Of a stretch of 64,000 nt of DNA, positions 44,735 through 52,822 are shown one piece after another. Source of the stretch: an uncultured Gammaproteobacteria bacterium (GTDB taxonomy: Bacteria > Pseudomonadota > Gammaproteobacteria > Steroidobacterales > GCA-2729495); NCBI GenBank assembly GCA_937921935.1, contig CAKZWQ010000002.1, positions 58,853 to 122,852 on the forward strand. The letters run 5' to 3'. Position 1 is the first letter of the stretch; every line of letters begins with the position of its first letter. The position numbers and the translations under genes were made by a program. The notes under the pieces are model-generated. The model was not told where the DNA came from. It did no database searches and worked only from the letters and a program-made list of their open reading frames with translations.

Positions 44735-46288
44735 TCAGTGGCGGAAATGGCGCGTGCCGGTAAAGATCATGGCCATGCCATGTTCATTGGCCGCGTCGAT
44801 TACTTCCTGGTCCCGCATGGAACCGCCGGGCTGGATCACCACACCGATGCCGTACTCGGCCGCCGTATCGAGGCCGTCCCGGAACGGAAAGAAAGCGTCG
44901 GAGGCCATCGCGGCCCCCTTGACCTGAAGCCCGGCATCGGCAGCTTTCATGGCGGCGATGCGGGTGCTGACCACCCGGCTCATCTGTCCGGCGCCAACCC
45001 CCAGGGTCGCGCCATCGTGGCAATAGACGATGGCATTGGATTTTACGAAGCGCGCGATTTGCCAGGCCAGCAGGGCATCTTCCATTTCGCCGGGGCTGGG
45101 TTGTCGCTGCGTGACGACTCGTAGTGCGTCGCTATCCACCGGGGCCGTGTCCTTGTCCTGGACCAGGATTCCGCCCTCAATCTGTTGCAGGCGCCAGCCA
45201 GCCGGTGTCAGGGATAAGGGTCCCGTGGCCAGCACCCGGATGTTGGGTTTCTTGGCGAAGGCTGCCAGGGCGGCCGCCTCGAAGCTCGGCGCGACGATGA
45301 CCTCCAGGAACTGCCGGGCTACGATCTCAGTCGCCAGCTCGCCGTTCAGCGGTTCATTGACGGCGATGATGCCGCCGAAGGCGGAGGTCGGATCCGTGGC
45401 ATAGGCTTTGTCGTAGGCTTCACGCAGCGTCTGGCCGAGCCCGACCCCACAGGGGTTGGCGTGCTTAACAATAACGCAGGCGGTGCCGGCGAGCGCCTTG
45501 ACGCACTCCAGGGCCGCATCTGCATCAGCCAGGTTATTGAATGACAGGGGTTTGCCCTGGTGTTGCTGCGCGCTGATCAGGGAGCCTGGTGCTGCCTGGG
45601 GGAGACGGTAGAGGCCTGCCTGCTGGTGCGGGTTTTCCCCGTAACGCAGCACAGAGTCCCGCCGCAGGCCGATGGGCAGTTCTTGCGGGAGATCGGCGTC
45701 TGCCTGATCCTGCTGCAGATAATTCCAGATGGCGGCGTCGTATACCGAGGTGTGCGCGTAGGCCTTGGTGGCCAGGCGCCGGCGGGTTTTCGCCGACAAT
45801 GCGCCCTTGTTCGCGGTCAGTTCGCTGATGAGTACCTGGTAGTCGCCCGGATCAACGGCCACCGTCACGAAGGCGTGATTCTTGGCTGCGGCCCGAATCA
45901 TCGCCGGACCGCCGATGTCGATATTTTCAATGGCTTGCGCATCGGTGCAGCCGGGCTGCGCTACCGTGGCCTCGAAGGGATAGAGGTTCACCACCAGCAG
46001 GTCGATGGCGGGAATGCCGTGCTCGCTCATGACGGCGTCATCCTGGTCGCGTCGCCCGAGCAGGCCGCCGTGAATGCGCGGGTGCAGGGTCTTTACACGA
46101 CCATCCATGATTTCCGGGAAGCCCGTGACCTCACTGACCGGCGTGACCGCGATGCCGGCTTCGGACAGGGCGCGAGCCGTGCCCCCCGTCGAGAGGATTT
46201 CCACGCCCTGGTCTGCCAGAGCCTGGGCCAGGGGCACCAGGCCATCCTTATTGGAGACGCTTAACAGGGCCCGTTGAATTTGACGCAT
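44735..46288 (-). CDS. purH: Bifunctional AICAR transformylase / IMP cyclohydrolase
   Basis: A 517-residue enzyme for the last two steps of IMP synthesis. The cyclohydrolase part begins [17 protein letters not shown] with [15 protein letters not shown]; the transformylase part has [28 protein letters not shown] and the C-terminal [20 protein letters not shown]. The ORF-track start at 46390 overlaps fis; [14 protein letters not shown] at 46288 fits the family. It follows fis by 28 bp, as in Pseudomonas. Confidence 0.96.
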   Translation of the reverse strand: MRQIQRALLSVSNKDGLVPLAQALADQGVEILSTGGTARALSEAGIAVTPVSEVTGFPEIMDGRVKTLHPRIHGGLLGRRDQDDAVMSEHGIPAIDLLVVNLYPFEATVAQPGCTDAQAIENIDIGGPAMIRAAAKNHAFVTVAVDPGDYQVLISELTANKGALSAKTRRRLATKAYAHTSVYDAAIWNYLQQDQADADLPQELPIGLRRDSVLRYGENPHQQAGLYRLPQAAPGSLISAQQHQGKPLSFNNLADADAALECVKALAGTACVIVKHANPCGVGLGQTLREAYDKAYATDPTSAFGGIIAVNEPLNGELATEIVARQFLEVIVAPSFEAAALAAFAKKPNIRVLATGPLSLTPAGWRLQQIEGGILVQDKDTAPVDSDALRVVTQRQPSPGEMEDALLAWQIARFVKSNAIVYCHDGATLGVGAGQMSRVVSTRIAAMKAADAGLQVKGAAMASDAFFPFRDGLDTAAEYGIGVVIQPGGSMRDQEVIDAANEHGMAMIFTGTRHFRH

Positions 46289-46316
46289 AGGAACGATGTC
46301 CGGATGCCGTATCGGC

Positions 46317-46625
46317 TCAACCCCGGAGATGATACTGCTTGAGTTTCTTGCGCAGGGTTGCCCGGCTGATGCCGAGAATCTCCGCTGCACGGGTCTGATT
46401 GCCCTCGGTGTAGCCCATCACCGCGTTGAACAGGGGTGGTTCTACTTCACTCAGCACCAGTCCGTAGAGTTCCGCCGGCTTGTGGCCATTGAGATCCTTG
46501 AAGTAGCGATCAATCACTTCACCCGTAAATTCACGCAACGGGCGCTTGCGATGACTGGCTAACTGTCGGGAAGTTTTACGTGGGGTCTTAGTGCCCGAAG
46601 TTTTGTTGGAATTGGTCGTCGCCAC
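46317..46625 (-). CDS. fis: Nucleoid protein Fis
   Basis: A 102-residue DNA-binding protein. The C-terminal helix-turn-helix GNQTRAAEILGISRATLRKKLKQYHL is nearly identical to Fis (GNQTRAA..GINRGTLRKKLK). The middle LVLSEVEPPLFNAVMGYT contains the dimer and activation region. I place the start at GTG 46625 (VATTNSNKTSG) inside the end of dusB, a 38-bp overlap, because the ATG at 46688 is unrelated to the family. The N-terminal ~35 residues are unusually rich in Thr/Ser/Lys. Fis bends DNA and tunes stable-RNA and growth-phase promoters; synthesis coupled to DusB is conserved. Confidence 0.92.
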   Translation of the reverse strand: MATTNSNKTSGTKTPRKTSRQLASHRKRPLREFTGEVIDRYFKDLNGHKPAELYGLVLSEVEPPLFNAVMGYTEGNQTRAAEILGISRATLRKKLKQYHLRG

Positions 46626-47649
46626 TAAACAAGCACCGGGGGGAGTCCAGCACCGACGGCGCGTCCCCCCAATGTTCGCAGCCGGCAAAAAACTTTCTTG
46701 TGATTTGCATCTGTTCTTCGGCGGTCGTGGCCCTGACTACGCGTTTGCGAAAATTTTCTCCGCAAGCGATGTCCGCGACATACCAGGCAAGATGCTTTCT
46801 TGCCACCCTTAAGCCAGATTCTTTACCGTAAAAACGATACATGGCATCAAGGTGGCCGAGGACTATATCACTTCTTTCCTGCACCGAGGGTGCAGGTAAA
46901 AGAATTTTTTTCTCAAGGTAAGTATTGACTTGTTCAAACAGCCAAGGCTTGCCGCGTGCACCGCGACCGATCATCACACCGTCTGCGCCTGTATGTTCAA
47001 GAACCTGCGCGGCTTTCTTCGGATCATTAATGTCGCCGTTGGCGAACAAGGGAATTGCAACAGCAGATTTAATCGCGGCGATCGTCGCGTACTCCGCTTC
47101 ACCTCGATACGCGCAAGCGCGCGTGCGACCGTGCACGGCCAGAGCCGCGATACCTGCCTGTTCCGCAAGGCGGGCAATCGCCACGCCATTGCGGTTAGCG
47201 GTATCCCAGCCCGTGCGCATCTTCAAAGTGACGGGAATACTGACAGCTGCGGTGACCGCGGCAAGAATTCTGGCTACCAGTTCCGGGTCCTGCATCAGGG
47301 CTGAGCCGGCCAGCCGTCGACAAACTTTTTTTGCCGGACAGCCCAGGTTAATGTCGATGATGGCGGCGCCGTGCTCAGCTGCGCGGCGCGCTGCTTCGGC
47401 CATCATCGCCGGTTCACTGCCGGCAATCTGCACCACGTGGGGCGCAGGCTCGGTACCGAAATCCAGGCGCCGCCGACTTTTTTCCGTTTGCCACAGCCGC
47501 ACGTCCGCGGTGGTCATTTCACTGGCAGCCAGGCTGGCGCCCCAGGTCCGGCACAGGGTCCGAAACGGCGCATCCGTAATGCCTGCCATGGGGGCCAGCA
47601 GTGCCCGCCCGGGCAAGGCTACCGGCCCGATGTGCGCGGCTGTGCTCAT
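46588..47649 (-). CDS. dusB: tRNA-dihydrouridine synthase B
   Basis: A 353-residue FMN enzyme reducing uridine in the tRNA D-loop. APMAGITDAPFRTLCR, DINLGCPAKKVCRRLAGSALM (catalytic Cys in NLGCPAKKVC), TLKMRTGWD and the phosphate site GADGVMIGRGARGKPW are all present. Start set at MSTAAHIGPVALPG (47649), giving a 4-bp ATGA overlap with DUF3426. The 3' end overlaps fis, fitting the conserved dusB-fis operon. Confidence 0.95.
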   Translation of the reverse strand: MSTAAHIGPVALPGRALLAPMAGITDAPFRTLCRTWGASLAASEMTTADVRLWQTEKSRRRLDFGTEPAPHVVQIAGSEPAMMAEAARRAAEHGAAIIDINLGCPAKKVCRRLAGSALMQDPELVARILAAVTAAVSIPVTLKMRTGWDTANRNGVAIARLAEQAGIAALAVHGRTRACAYRGEAEYATIAAIKSAVAIPLFANGDINDPKKAAQVLEHTGADGVMIGRGARGKPWLFEQVNTYLEKKILLPAPSVQERSDIVLGHLDAMYRFYGKESGLRVARKHLAWYVADIACGENFRKRVVRATTAEEQMQITRKFFAGCEHWGDAPSVLDSPRCLFSGDDQFQQNFGH

Positions 47650-48947
47650 GGCCTCAAGGGACGCTGGGCCAGCTGACATTCAAGTCCGTTCTGGCGTCTG
47701 GGCAGGCACAGGTCTACCTCGTAGCCGCGTGCGGCGGTGCCTGGATCCGCCAGGCTCAGGGTCACCGGAATCCGCGTGCCCGGCGGCACAATGGGTGGCA
47801 ACTCCGCGGCCAGGTATTCGGCCGGCACAAAAATTCGGCTGCCCACGGTATTGGCCCACTGGTCGCGCAGGGTGACCCGCAGCAGGGGCAGGCCGACAGG
47901 ATAGGCGCCGCCCACTTCGACCGCGGCCTTGATGTCCAGCGCATTGGGCGCCGTGCCGCCCGCCAGCGCTTCACTGCGTCGCACCGAGAAGGCAGACAAG
48001 GCCCATGTCGGGTAAAGGCGTTCATCCAGCCGCGCGTAAAAGTCGCGCACCATCTCGCCGTAGCGAGGGTGAGCGGCCAGGGCGTCGCGCGAATAGTGCA
48101 TCAGCTGGGCGCCCAGGGCGGCGCACAAGATCAGGGCAGCGCCGGCCCATCGCAGCCGATGGCTGGGTGTCTGCGCTTGTTCATCTTCTGCTTCTGCCTC
48201 CAGGCTTGTCCACGGCGGCAGGTCCGGACCCGGGGAGGGCTCCTGGATAAAGGCAGACATCTCGATCACTTCAGCAACTTCGTCAAGCTCGCTGGCGTCA
48301 AGCTCGCTGGTCTGCGTTTGCTGCTGATCTTCAGCTTGCGCATCACCGGGTGGATCGTTGGCCGCAGCAAGTTTCCATGATTCCACCACATAAACCGGCT
48401 CAGGATATTCGCCGGTGGGGCCATCGTCGTCTACGTCTGCGTCTACGTCTACGTCTGCATCTGCATCTGCGTCCAGGTCGGGCGATTCCGGGTCTGTCTG
48501 CTTGACCGGGGATTCGTTCGCCGCTATCGGTGAGTTATCAGGTTCGATATAGCCAGGGACAATTTTTTCATCCATGCCGATCTCCGCCAGCATGGACTGC
48601 CACTCTTCCGGGTTTGCGGTGATGGCCTCCAGTTCGCCATCCAGGGCGATGTCGCCGGCGGCGGCGCGCGCCTCGATGAAAAATTCAGACCAGGTTTGCT
48701 CGGGCGCGTCGAACTCCAGGGACTCGAGGTCCTGGCCCGTTACCTGGATATCGGGCATTGCCGGATCTTCGGTCGGATTCTGCTCAGCATCAGCGGCTGC
48801 CTCGTACTCGGGCAGCTCATCCGTCAGGAACTCCATCGCGTTAAAAACGTGCGCGCAATTACCGCACCGAACATCGCCTTGCGCGACGCGCAGCTGATTC
48901 GCGGTAACCCTGAAAACGGTGCCGCACTCGGGGCAGCGTGTGAACAT
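47646..48947 (-). CDS. Zinc-ribbon, DUF3426 membrane protein
   Basis: A 433-residue protein. The N-terminal MJ0042-type zinc ribbon is MFTRCPECGTVFRVTANQLRVAQGDVRCGNCAHVFNA with two CxxC pairs. A long acidic, disordered middle (about 50-245) includes a run of Asp alternating with Ala/Val. One transmembrane helix (RWAGAALILCAALGAQLM) lies near 268. The extracytoplasmic DUF3426 domain follows (about 285-433). Family members stand between prmA and dusB in many proteobacteria; function unknown. The acidic run is encoded by a short tandem repeat, see the repeat entry. Confidence 0.88.
   Translation of the reverse strand: MFTRCPECGTVFRVTANQLRVAQGDVRCGNCAHVFNAMEFLTDELPEYEAAADAEQNPTEDPAMPDIQVTGQDLESLEFDAPEQTWSEFFIEARAAAGDIALDGELEAITANPEEWQSMLAEIGMDEKIVPGYIEPDNSPIAANESPVKQTDPESPDLDADADADVDVDADVDDDGPTGEYPEPVYVVESWKLAAANDPPGDAQAEDQQQTQTSELDASELDEVAEVIEMSAFIQEPSPGPDLPPWTSLEAEAEDEQAQTPSHRLRWAGAALILCAALGAQLMHYSRDALAAHPRYGEMVRDFYARLDERLYPTWALSAFSVRRSEALAGGTAPNALDIKAAVEVGGAYPVGLPLLRVTLRDQWANTVGSRIFVPAEYLAAELPPIVPPGTRIPVTLSLADPGTAARGYEVDLCLPRRQNGLECQLAQRPLRP
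48426..48473. repeat. Hexanucleotide tandem repeat inside the DUF3426 gene
   Basis: About eight imperfect 6-bp units (GTCTAC, GTCTGC, ATCTGC) coding for alternating Asp-Ala and Asp-Val. Units are multiples of three bases, so slippage changes linker length without shifting frame. Confidence 0.85.
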
Positions 48948-48955
48948 GGCAGAAC

Positions 48956-49852
48956 CTAGTCTGGTGGTCGTGGCGCGCGGGCGCGGCCGGCTAACAGGAC
49001 CCAGTCGCCCTGTTGTTGCTGTGCTTCAAACTCGACCCACGGCGCGAAGCCCTGGCGGACCGCGTCCGCCTGTGAGGGCAGAATACCGCTCAGAGCGATC
49101 GCGGCACCAGTCCTTAATCTTTTGCACAGGACCGGTGCGAGTTCGATCAGGGTGCCGCTTAGAATGTTGGCCACCAGGGCATCCACCCTCAGATCGGGCG
49201 CCAGTTCGTCTGGAGCCACAACCATCAGGTGTTCGGCAAGCTCGTTGGCGGCTGCATTCCGGGCGCAGGCCTCCCGCGCCTGGGGGTCGATGTCCACGGC
49301 CCAGGCTTCCCGGGCACCCAGGGCAAGGGCGGCTACCGCCAGCACGCCCGAGCCGCAGCCAAAATCCAGGACCTGGCCGGTGCAGTTGAGCCGGGCAAGC
49401 CATTCCAGGCACAAGGCGGTGGTGGGGTGGCGTCCGCTGCCAAAGGCCAGGCCCGGTTCCAGGCGAACGATAGCCAGGGCGTCTGGTGGCGTGCCGGCAT
49501 CGCTTGGCAGCAGCCACAAGCCCTTGCCGAAGCACATGGGTGTGAGGGCGGCCCGAAAGTCACTGACCCAGTCGCGGTCGGCCAGGGGGGTGAATTCCAT
49601 GGGTGGGGCGGGTGCCGGGGCCACGGCCAGGCTAACGAACTGGCGAATCTGCTCCGGCGACGTGGTCGGATCGAGCAAGGCGCTCAGGCGCACCTGCTGC
49701 CACATCGGCGTTGCACCCGGTGCAGGTTCCAGGATGGGTTCATCGCCGGCATCGCGATACTCAATCGCGGCAGCGCCCAGCTGCAGCAGGGCGGTTTCCA
49801 CCGGAGCGGGGTCCAGTCGCCCCAGTTCTATCCGAACCTGCAGCCAGTCCAC
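48956..49852 (-). CDS. prmA: Ribosomal protein L11 methyltransferase
   Basis: A 298-residue SAM-dependent methyltransferase modifying lysines and the N-terminus of L11. The SAM site is VLDFGCGSGVLAVAALALGA, with GLAFGSGRHPTTALCLEWL and VANILSGTLIELAP. The GTG at 49852 (VDWLQVRIELGRLD) best fits the family and lies 17 bp after the accC stop; the ORF-track start lies within accC. Sits between accC and DUF3426, as in Pseudomonas. Confidence 0.93.
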   Translation of the reverse strand: MDWLQVRIELGRLDPAPVETALLQLGAAAIEYRDAGDEPILEPAPGATPMWQQVRLSALLDPTTSPEQIRQFVSLAVAPAPAPPMEFTPLADRDWVSDFRAALTPMCFGKGLWLLPSDAGTPPDALAIVRLEPGLAFGSGRHPTTALCLEWLARLNCTGQVLDFGCGSGVLAVAALALGAREAWAVDIDPQAREACARNAAANELAEHLMVVAPDELAPDLRVDALVANILSGTLIELAPVLCKRLRTGAAIALSGILPSQADAVRQGFAPWVEFEAQQQQGDWVLLAGRARAPRPPD

Positions 49853-49869
49853 CGTCGTGAGTAGCCAGG

Positions 49870-51210
49870 CTAGATGCCGAGCCGTTTTTCCAGATAGTGA
49901 ATGTCCGTGCCGCCGGCCTGGAACGCAGCGTGCTGGCAAATTTCCTGGTGCAGGGGAATATTGGTGGTGATCCCCTCGATCACCATTTCCGACAGGGCCA
50001 CGCGCATGCGGGCGATGGCCGACTCCCGGGTGTCGCCGTAGGTAATCAGTTTGGCGATCATGGAGTCGTAGTTCGGTGGCACTTCATAGCCGCTGTAAAG
50101 GTGGCTGTCTACGCGCACGCCGGGCCCGCCCGGCGGATGCCAGAGATTGACCCGGCCAGGCGACGGCACGAAAGTCTTGGGATGTTCGGCATTGATACGA
50201 CATTCAATGGCATGCCCGCGAAGCGTCAGGTCTTCCTGGTTTATGCCCAGAGGCTCACCGGCAGCAATTCGCAGCTGAGCCTGCACCAGGTCCACGCCGG
50301 TAATCATTTCTGTCACCGGATGCTCTACCTGCAGGCGTGTGTTCATCTCGATGAAATAGAACTCGTCATCCTGATAAAGGAATTCAAAAGTCCCTGCGCC
50401 GCGATAGCCAAGATTCACGCAGGCGTCCACACAGCGTTTGCCGATCGCTGCCCTTTGCTCCGGCGTTATCCCTGGCGCCGGGGCTTCTTCCAGCACTTTC
50501 TGATGCCGGCGCTGCATGGAGCAGTCACGTTCGAAAAGATGAATGGCGTTGCCCTGGCCGTCTGCCAGTACCTGGATCTCAATATGACGCGGTCGCTCCA
50601 GGAATTTTTCCATGTAGACCACGTCATTGTTAAAGGCGACGCGGGCTTCAGAACGGGTCAGGGTGATGGAGTTAATCAGGGACGCTTCGGTTCGCACCAC
50701 CCGCATACCGCGTCCGCCACCGCCGCCCGAGGCCTTGATGATGACGGGGTAACCGATCTTCCGTGCCAGCCGCAGATTCTCTTCGGCGTCGTCGCCCAGG
50801 GGTCCGTCCGAGCCGGGGACGCAGGGGACCCCGGCCGCCTTCATGGAGCGGATCGCGGCTACCTTGTCGCCCATAATCCGTATTACTTCCGGGGTCGGCC
50901 CGATAAACACAAAGCCGCTATCGCCGACCCGCTCTGCGAAGTCGGCATTCTCTGACAGGAAGCCATAACCCGGATGAATAGCCTGGGCATCCGTGACTTC
51001 TGCGGCCGAAATAATGGCCGGCATATTCAGGTAGCTCTCGGTGGACGGGGCCGGGCCGATACAGACAGATTCATCAGCCAGCAGGACATGTTTCAGGCTC
51101 TCATCCACCGTGGAATGCACAGCGACCGTCTTGATGCCCAGTTCGTGACAGGCGCGCAGAATCCGCAGCGCGATTTCGCCGCGATTGGCGATCAGGATTT
51201 TTTCAAGCAT
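49870..51210 (-). CDS. accC: Acetyl-CoA carboxylase, biotin carboxylase subunit
   Basis: A 446-residue ATP-grasp enzyme that carboxylates the biotin carried by AccB, first step of fatty acid synthesis. [21 protein letters not shown] is the canonical start (51210). [21 protein letters not shown] binds [18 protein letters not shown] and [16 protein letters not shown] complete the site. Directly follows accB by 16 bp. Confidence 0.97.
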   Translation of the reverse strand: MLEKILIANRGEIALRILRACHELGIKTVAVHSTVDESLKHVLLADESVCIGPAPSTESYLNMPAIISAAEVTDAQAIHPGYGFLSENADFAERVGDSGFVFIGPTPEVIRIMGDKVAAIRSMKAAGVPCVPGSDGPLGDDAEENLRLARKIGYPVIIKASGGGGGRGMRVVRTEASLINSITLTRSEARVAFNNDVVYMEKFLERPRHIEIQVLADGQGNAIHLFERDCSMQRRHQKVLEEAPAPGITPEQRAAIGKRCVDACVNLGYRGAGTFEFLYQDDEFYFIEMNTRLQVEHPVTEMITGVDLVQAQLRIAAGEPLGINQEDLTLRGHAIECRINAEHPKTFVPSPGRVNLWHPPGGPGVRVDSHLYSGYEVPPNYDSMIAKLITYGDTRESAIARMRVALSEMVIEGITTNIPLHQEICQHAAFQAGGTDIHYLEKRLGI

Positions 51211-51226
51211 GCAGGCTTCGCCGGGC

Positions 51227-51685
51227 TTAGTCGATGATGAACAGGACTTGTCCGTATTCCACGGGCTGTCCGTTCTCGACCTGGATGGCAACGATGCGTC
51301 CCGAGGTCTCGGCCTCGATATTGTTCATCATTTTCATGGCCTCAATGATGCACAAGGTATCGCCAACCGTGACTTCGTCGCCGACGTGCACATAGGGCTG
51401 GGCATCGGGCGAGGCGGCGGCGTAGTAAGTTCCCACCATCGGTGCCAGCACTTCGGTTCCCTGAATGCGTTCGGGGGCAGGGCTGGCAGCTTCCGGCGCG
51501 GCTGCCGCTGGTGCGGCGGCGGCCGCGGGCAGCGGAGCGGCCGCGACGGCAGGTGCGGCTAACTGCACGCCGCCGGCCGGATACCGGCTGATGCGCACAC
51601 TTTCTTCACCTTCGGTAATTTCAATTTCCGCGATGCCGGATTCGTCCAGCAACTCGATCAGCTTCTTGACCTTGCGGATGTCCAT
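51227..51685 (-). CDS. accB: Acetyl-CoA carboxylase biotin carrier protein
   Basis: A 152-residue carrier. The N-terminal [23 protein letters not shown] is standard, an Ala/Pro-rich flexible linker spans about 40-72, and the biotinyl domain holds [14 protein letters not shown] with the modified lysine 35 residues from the end. It shuttles carboxylated biotin from AccC to the AccA/AccD transferase. Operon aroQ-accB-accC. Confidence 0.97.
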   Translation of the reverse strand: MDIRKVKKLIELLDESGIAEIEITEGEESVRISRYPAGGVQLAAPAVAAAPLPAAAAAPAAAAPEAASPAPERIQGTEVLAPMVGTYYAAASPDAQPYVHVGDEVTVGDTLCIIEAMKMMNNIEAETSGRIVAIQVENGQPVEYGQVLFIID

Positions 51686-51700
51686 CTTTGGTTCCTCGAC

Positions 51701-52150
51701 TCAGGCTTGCGGCGACTGCTGAACATGCTCGTGGGCGGCCCGCAGCGCGAGTTCATAACCCAGCGCACCGAGCCCGCTAATGGTGCCCACAGCAATGTCT
51801 GAAAAATAGGACTCGCGGCGAAAGGACTCGCGCGCGTGCACGTTACTAATGTGAATTTCGATAAAAGGTATGGCAACCGCAAGCAAGGCGTCGCGCAGGG
51901 CCACGCTGGTATGCGTCAGCGCACCGGGATTGATCAGGATGAACGCGGTATTGCCGGCAGCGGCCTGGACCCGGTCGACCAGCTCAGATTCGGCGTTGCT
52001 TTGCAGGCAGTCCAGCTGGTGACCGAGGCGGGTGGCCTCGTTGCTAAGCCGGGTTTCGATATCTGCCAGGGTGCCGGCGCCATAGACTGCGGGTTCCCGG
52101 GTCCCCAGCAGGTTCAGATTCGGGCCATTAAGTAGTAACAGGCGCGCCAT
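51701..52150 (-). CDS. aroQ: 3-dehydroquinate dehydratase, type II
   Basis: A 149-residue shikimate-pathway enzyme. [20 protein letters not shown] contains the catalytic tyrosine and arginine loop, [17 protein letters not shown] and [18 protein letters not shown] line the site, and [23 protein letters not shown] closes the active-site lid. First gene of aroQ-accB-accC, with a palindrome 44 bp upstream of the start codon. Confidence 0.96.
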   Translation of the reverse strand: MARLLLLNGPNLNLLGTREPAVYGAGTLADIETRLSNEATRLGHQLDCLQSNAESELVDRVQAAAGNTAFILINPGALTHTSVALRDALLAVAIPFIEIHISNVHARESFRRESYFSDIAVGTISGLGALGYELALRAAHEHVQQSPQA

Positions 52151-52193
52151 GGGTGGAATTTCTTCCGCAGCAAGATGGCGGCCAGTTTAATGA

Positions 52194-52208
52194 ATTTAGC
52201 TGCTAAAT
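52194..52208. promoter_or_regulatory. Palindrome upstream of aroQ-accBC, candidate operator
   Basis: ATTTAGC-T-GCTAAAT is a perfect 7+7 palindrome in an AT-rich 66-bp gap. On the minus strand it fills the spacer after a TTGTCT -35-like hexamer, where a repressor would block RNA polymerase. No -10 of good quality is seen. Function is inferred. Confidence 0.45.
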
Positions 52209-52216
52209 CCAGACAA

Positions 52217-52822
52217 TTAGCTACCGGGAAATTTCTCTCTGGCCGCTTCAGCCGTCAGGCGCCCGGCACTGAGTTCGGTGATCAGCCCGGCCAGGCTGCG
52301 CAGTTCTTCGGCTTCCAGTTCGCCAGCCTCCATCCCGATGACGGCCCCGTCGGCGGCGATCAGGATGGAAAAGGGCAGGGCAATGAATTCCGGGCCGAAG
52401 CTTTCAGCCGCGGCAATGGCCTGCTGCTGTCCGATCAGGATGGGATAAGTAACGCCGGCTTCGCCAATAAAGCTTTCTACTGCCGGCGCCCGGTCGACTG
52501 CAATGCCTATGACCTGCAGCCCGCCCGGACTTTCCTGGTGCAGGGTTTGCAGCAAGGGCATCTCGCGCAGACAGGGGGCACACCAGGTGGCCCAGAAATT
52601 CAGCAGCAGGGGCTGGCCGGACCATTCGCGAATATTCCGCTCCTGGCCGTCCAGATCAGTCAGGGTGAAGTCGGGTAGCTCTTCGACAAGCGGTCGGGTT
52701 GCTGCGACGGGTTCGGCGGGCGGTGTTTCACTCCAGAACCACTGGCCCGCGTAGAAGCCCCCGAGGGCGCAGCAACCAAAGAAGGCAGTCCTGCGAATAA
52801 TCCGCAGCAGGCGTGGTTTCAT
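52217..52822 (-). CDS. TlpA-type periplasmic thiol-disulfide protein
   Basis: A 201-residue membrane-anchored thioredoxin-fold protein. The N-terminal helix (about 10-28) anchors it; the redox site is LLNFWATWCAPCLREMPLL, and the cis-proline lies in ALPFSILIAADG. TlpA/ResA-type proteins reduce disulfides in cytochrome or copper maturation. It overlaps dsbD by 4 bp, so DsbD is probably its electron source. Confidence 0.88.
   Translation of the reverse strand: MKPRLLRIIRRTAFFGCCALGGFYAGQWFWSETPPAEPVAATRPLVEELPDFTLTDLDGQERNIREWSGQPLLLNFWATWCAPCLREMPLLQTLHQESPGGLQVIGIAVDRAPAVESFIGEAGVTYPILIGQQQAIAAAESFGPEFIALPFSILIAADGAVIGMEAGELEAEELRSLAGLITELSAGRLTAEAAREKFPGS

Noticed and set aside
48426-48473. 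CRISPR-like array
   Set aside because: Units are 6 bp with no spacers and lie in frame within a coding region.
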